Positions 5,165-5,672 of a DNA stretch of 5,672 nucleotides are shown in pieces. How positions within the stretch are numbered: the stretch's first letter is position 1; every line of letters begins with the position of its first letter. The notes under the pieces were generated by a model. It had not been told where the DNA came from, did not search any database, and saw nothing but the letters and a program-made list of their open reading frames with translations. The DNA is from an uncultured Sulfurovum sp. (lineage in GTDB: Bacteria; Campylobacterota; Campylobacteria; Campylobacterales; Sulfurovaceae): contig CALDBH010000063.1 of assembly GCA_937938065.1 (NCBI GenBank), positions 1 through 5,672 on the forward strand, read 5' to 3'. The position numbers and the translations under genes are program-made.

Positions 5165-5672
5165 ATGCCCACAAACGAAGTGAATACAACTGAGCAAAAT
5201 GCTACGCTTGAATTAAATGTGATAGATGACATATCAATGAATCTTGAAGGAACTGTACAAACACTACTGATACCCGTCTATGAAAAATATCCTATATTGG
5301 CAAATACTTTTTTAGATATCCCTTTAGCCAATCTTATCGCTGCTATTCTGGTTTTTTTACTTTTTTTAGGTTTGAGAAGATTTTTTACTTATATTTTTAT
5401 AGGGACAATGCACAAACTTGCACACTTAACAAATAATTATTATGATGATAAAATTATCTCTGCACTGAAAGGACCTATACGTTTTGCATTTATTATTGTA
5501 GGTCTGCATCTTTTTTTCTTACTGATATTCAAAGAGACCCATTTTATCAAAAATCTTCTCAATACACTTATTGTATATGACATCTTCTGGGCTATCATTT
5601 CACTCACAGAAGCACTTCGGGGTGTCTTTCACCATGCTACAGAAAAATTTGATCCTGATCTTGCCAAAGAGA
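5165..5672 (+). CDS. MscS-type mechanosensitive channel, N-terminal part (gene continues past the right edge)
   Basis: The first 169 codons are visible and stay open to the window edge. After a polar N-terminus (about 1-30), which lacks a typical signal peptide, come hydrophobic segments at about 54-78, 104-122 and 132-150. Between the first two, the stretch NNYYDDKIISALKGPIRF (90-107) matches the linker typical of MscS-like channels, where a TxxxDDKII-type motif precedes the next helix. MscS channels sit in the inner membrane and open under membrane tension to release solutes after osmotic down-shock. The pore helix and the beta-domain that define the family would lie beyond the window, so the subfamily cannot be named. 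AAAGGA (5149-5154) precedes the ATG by 10 bases, slightly long. The gene has its own TATAAT promoter and diverges from the DUF3108-like gene. Confidence 0.78.
   Translation, partial: MPTNEVNTTEQNATLELNVIDDISMNLEGTVQTLLIPVYEKYPILANTFLDIPLANLIAAILVFLLFLGLRRFFTYIFIGTMHKLAHLTNNYYDDKIISALKGPIRFAFIIVGLHLFFLLIFKETHFIKNLLNTLIVYDIFWAIISLTEALRGVFHHATEKFDPDLAKE

Noticed and set aside
1..5672. Mobile elements, CRISPR arrays, tRNA or rRNA genes, or a defence system
   Set aside because: I found no transposase, regularly spaced repeats, cloverleaf or defence-type domains. The gene content is housekeeping and envelope related.

Overview
The window looks like ordinary chromosomal DNA from a Campylobacterota (Epsilonproteobacteria) species, most likely one of the environmental sulfur- or hydrogen-oxidising lineages such as Sulfurovum or Sulfurimonas. 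The reasons are the AT-rich base composition, the gene order kdsA-ribH-nusB (known from Campylobacter and Helicobacter), a futalosine-pathway menaquinone gene (mqnC), and tight packing with short overlaps. The genus is an inference from gene content and was not tested by a search.

Layout from left to right. Positions 1-188 (minus) hold the first 62 codons of a secreted M16-type peptidase. A 148-base spacer (189-336) contains a run of small hairpins and a possible promoter for that peptidase. Positions 337-4006 (minus) form a five-gene leftward block, transcribed in the order DMT/EamA permease, kdsA, ribH, nusB, mqnC. Its junctions are a 4-base overlap, a 34-base gap, a 1-base overlap and a 5-base gap, so it is very probably one operon. 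It combines Kdo synthesis for lipopolysaccharide, riboflavin synthesis, transcription antitermination and menaquinone synthesis, all housekeeping functions. An 87-base divergent promoter region follows, then a small gene of unknown function on the plus strand (4094-4354). This gene has no visible ribosome binding site and may be leaderless. It meets, tail to tail with an 8-base overlap, a minus-strand gene for an exported DUF3108-like protein (4347-5087). A second divergent promoter region (about 5094-5164) separates that gene from a plus-strand MscS-type mechanosensitive channel gene, which runs off the right edge.

I see no tRNA or rRNA gene, insertion sequence, CRISPR array, phage gene or defence system, and no clear Rho-independent terminator. 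No stretch longer than 300 bases lacks a gene. I find no convincing undescribed system. The points most worth a second look are the hairpin-rich spacer at 210-300, the possibly leaderless 86-residue gene, and several start codons that the ribosome binding site positions would move.
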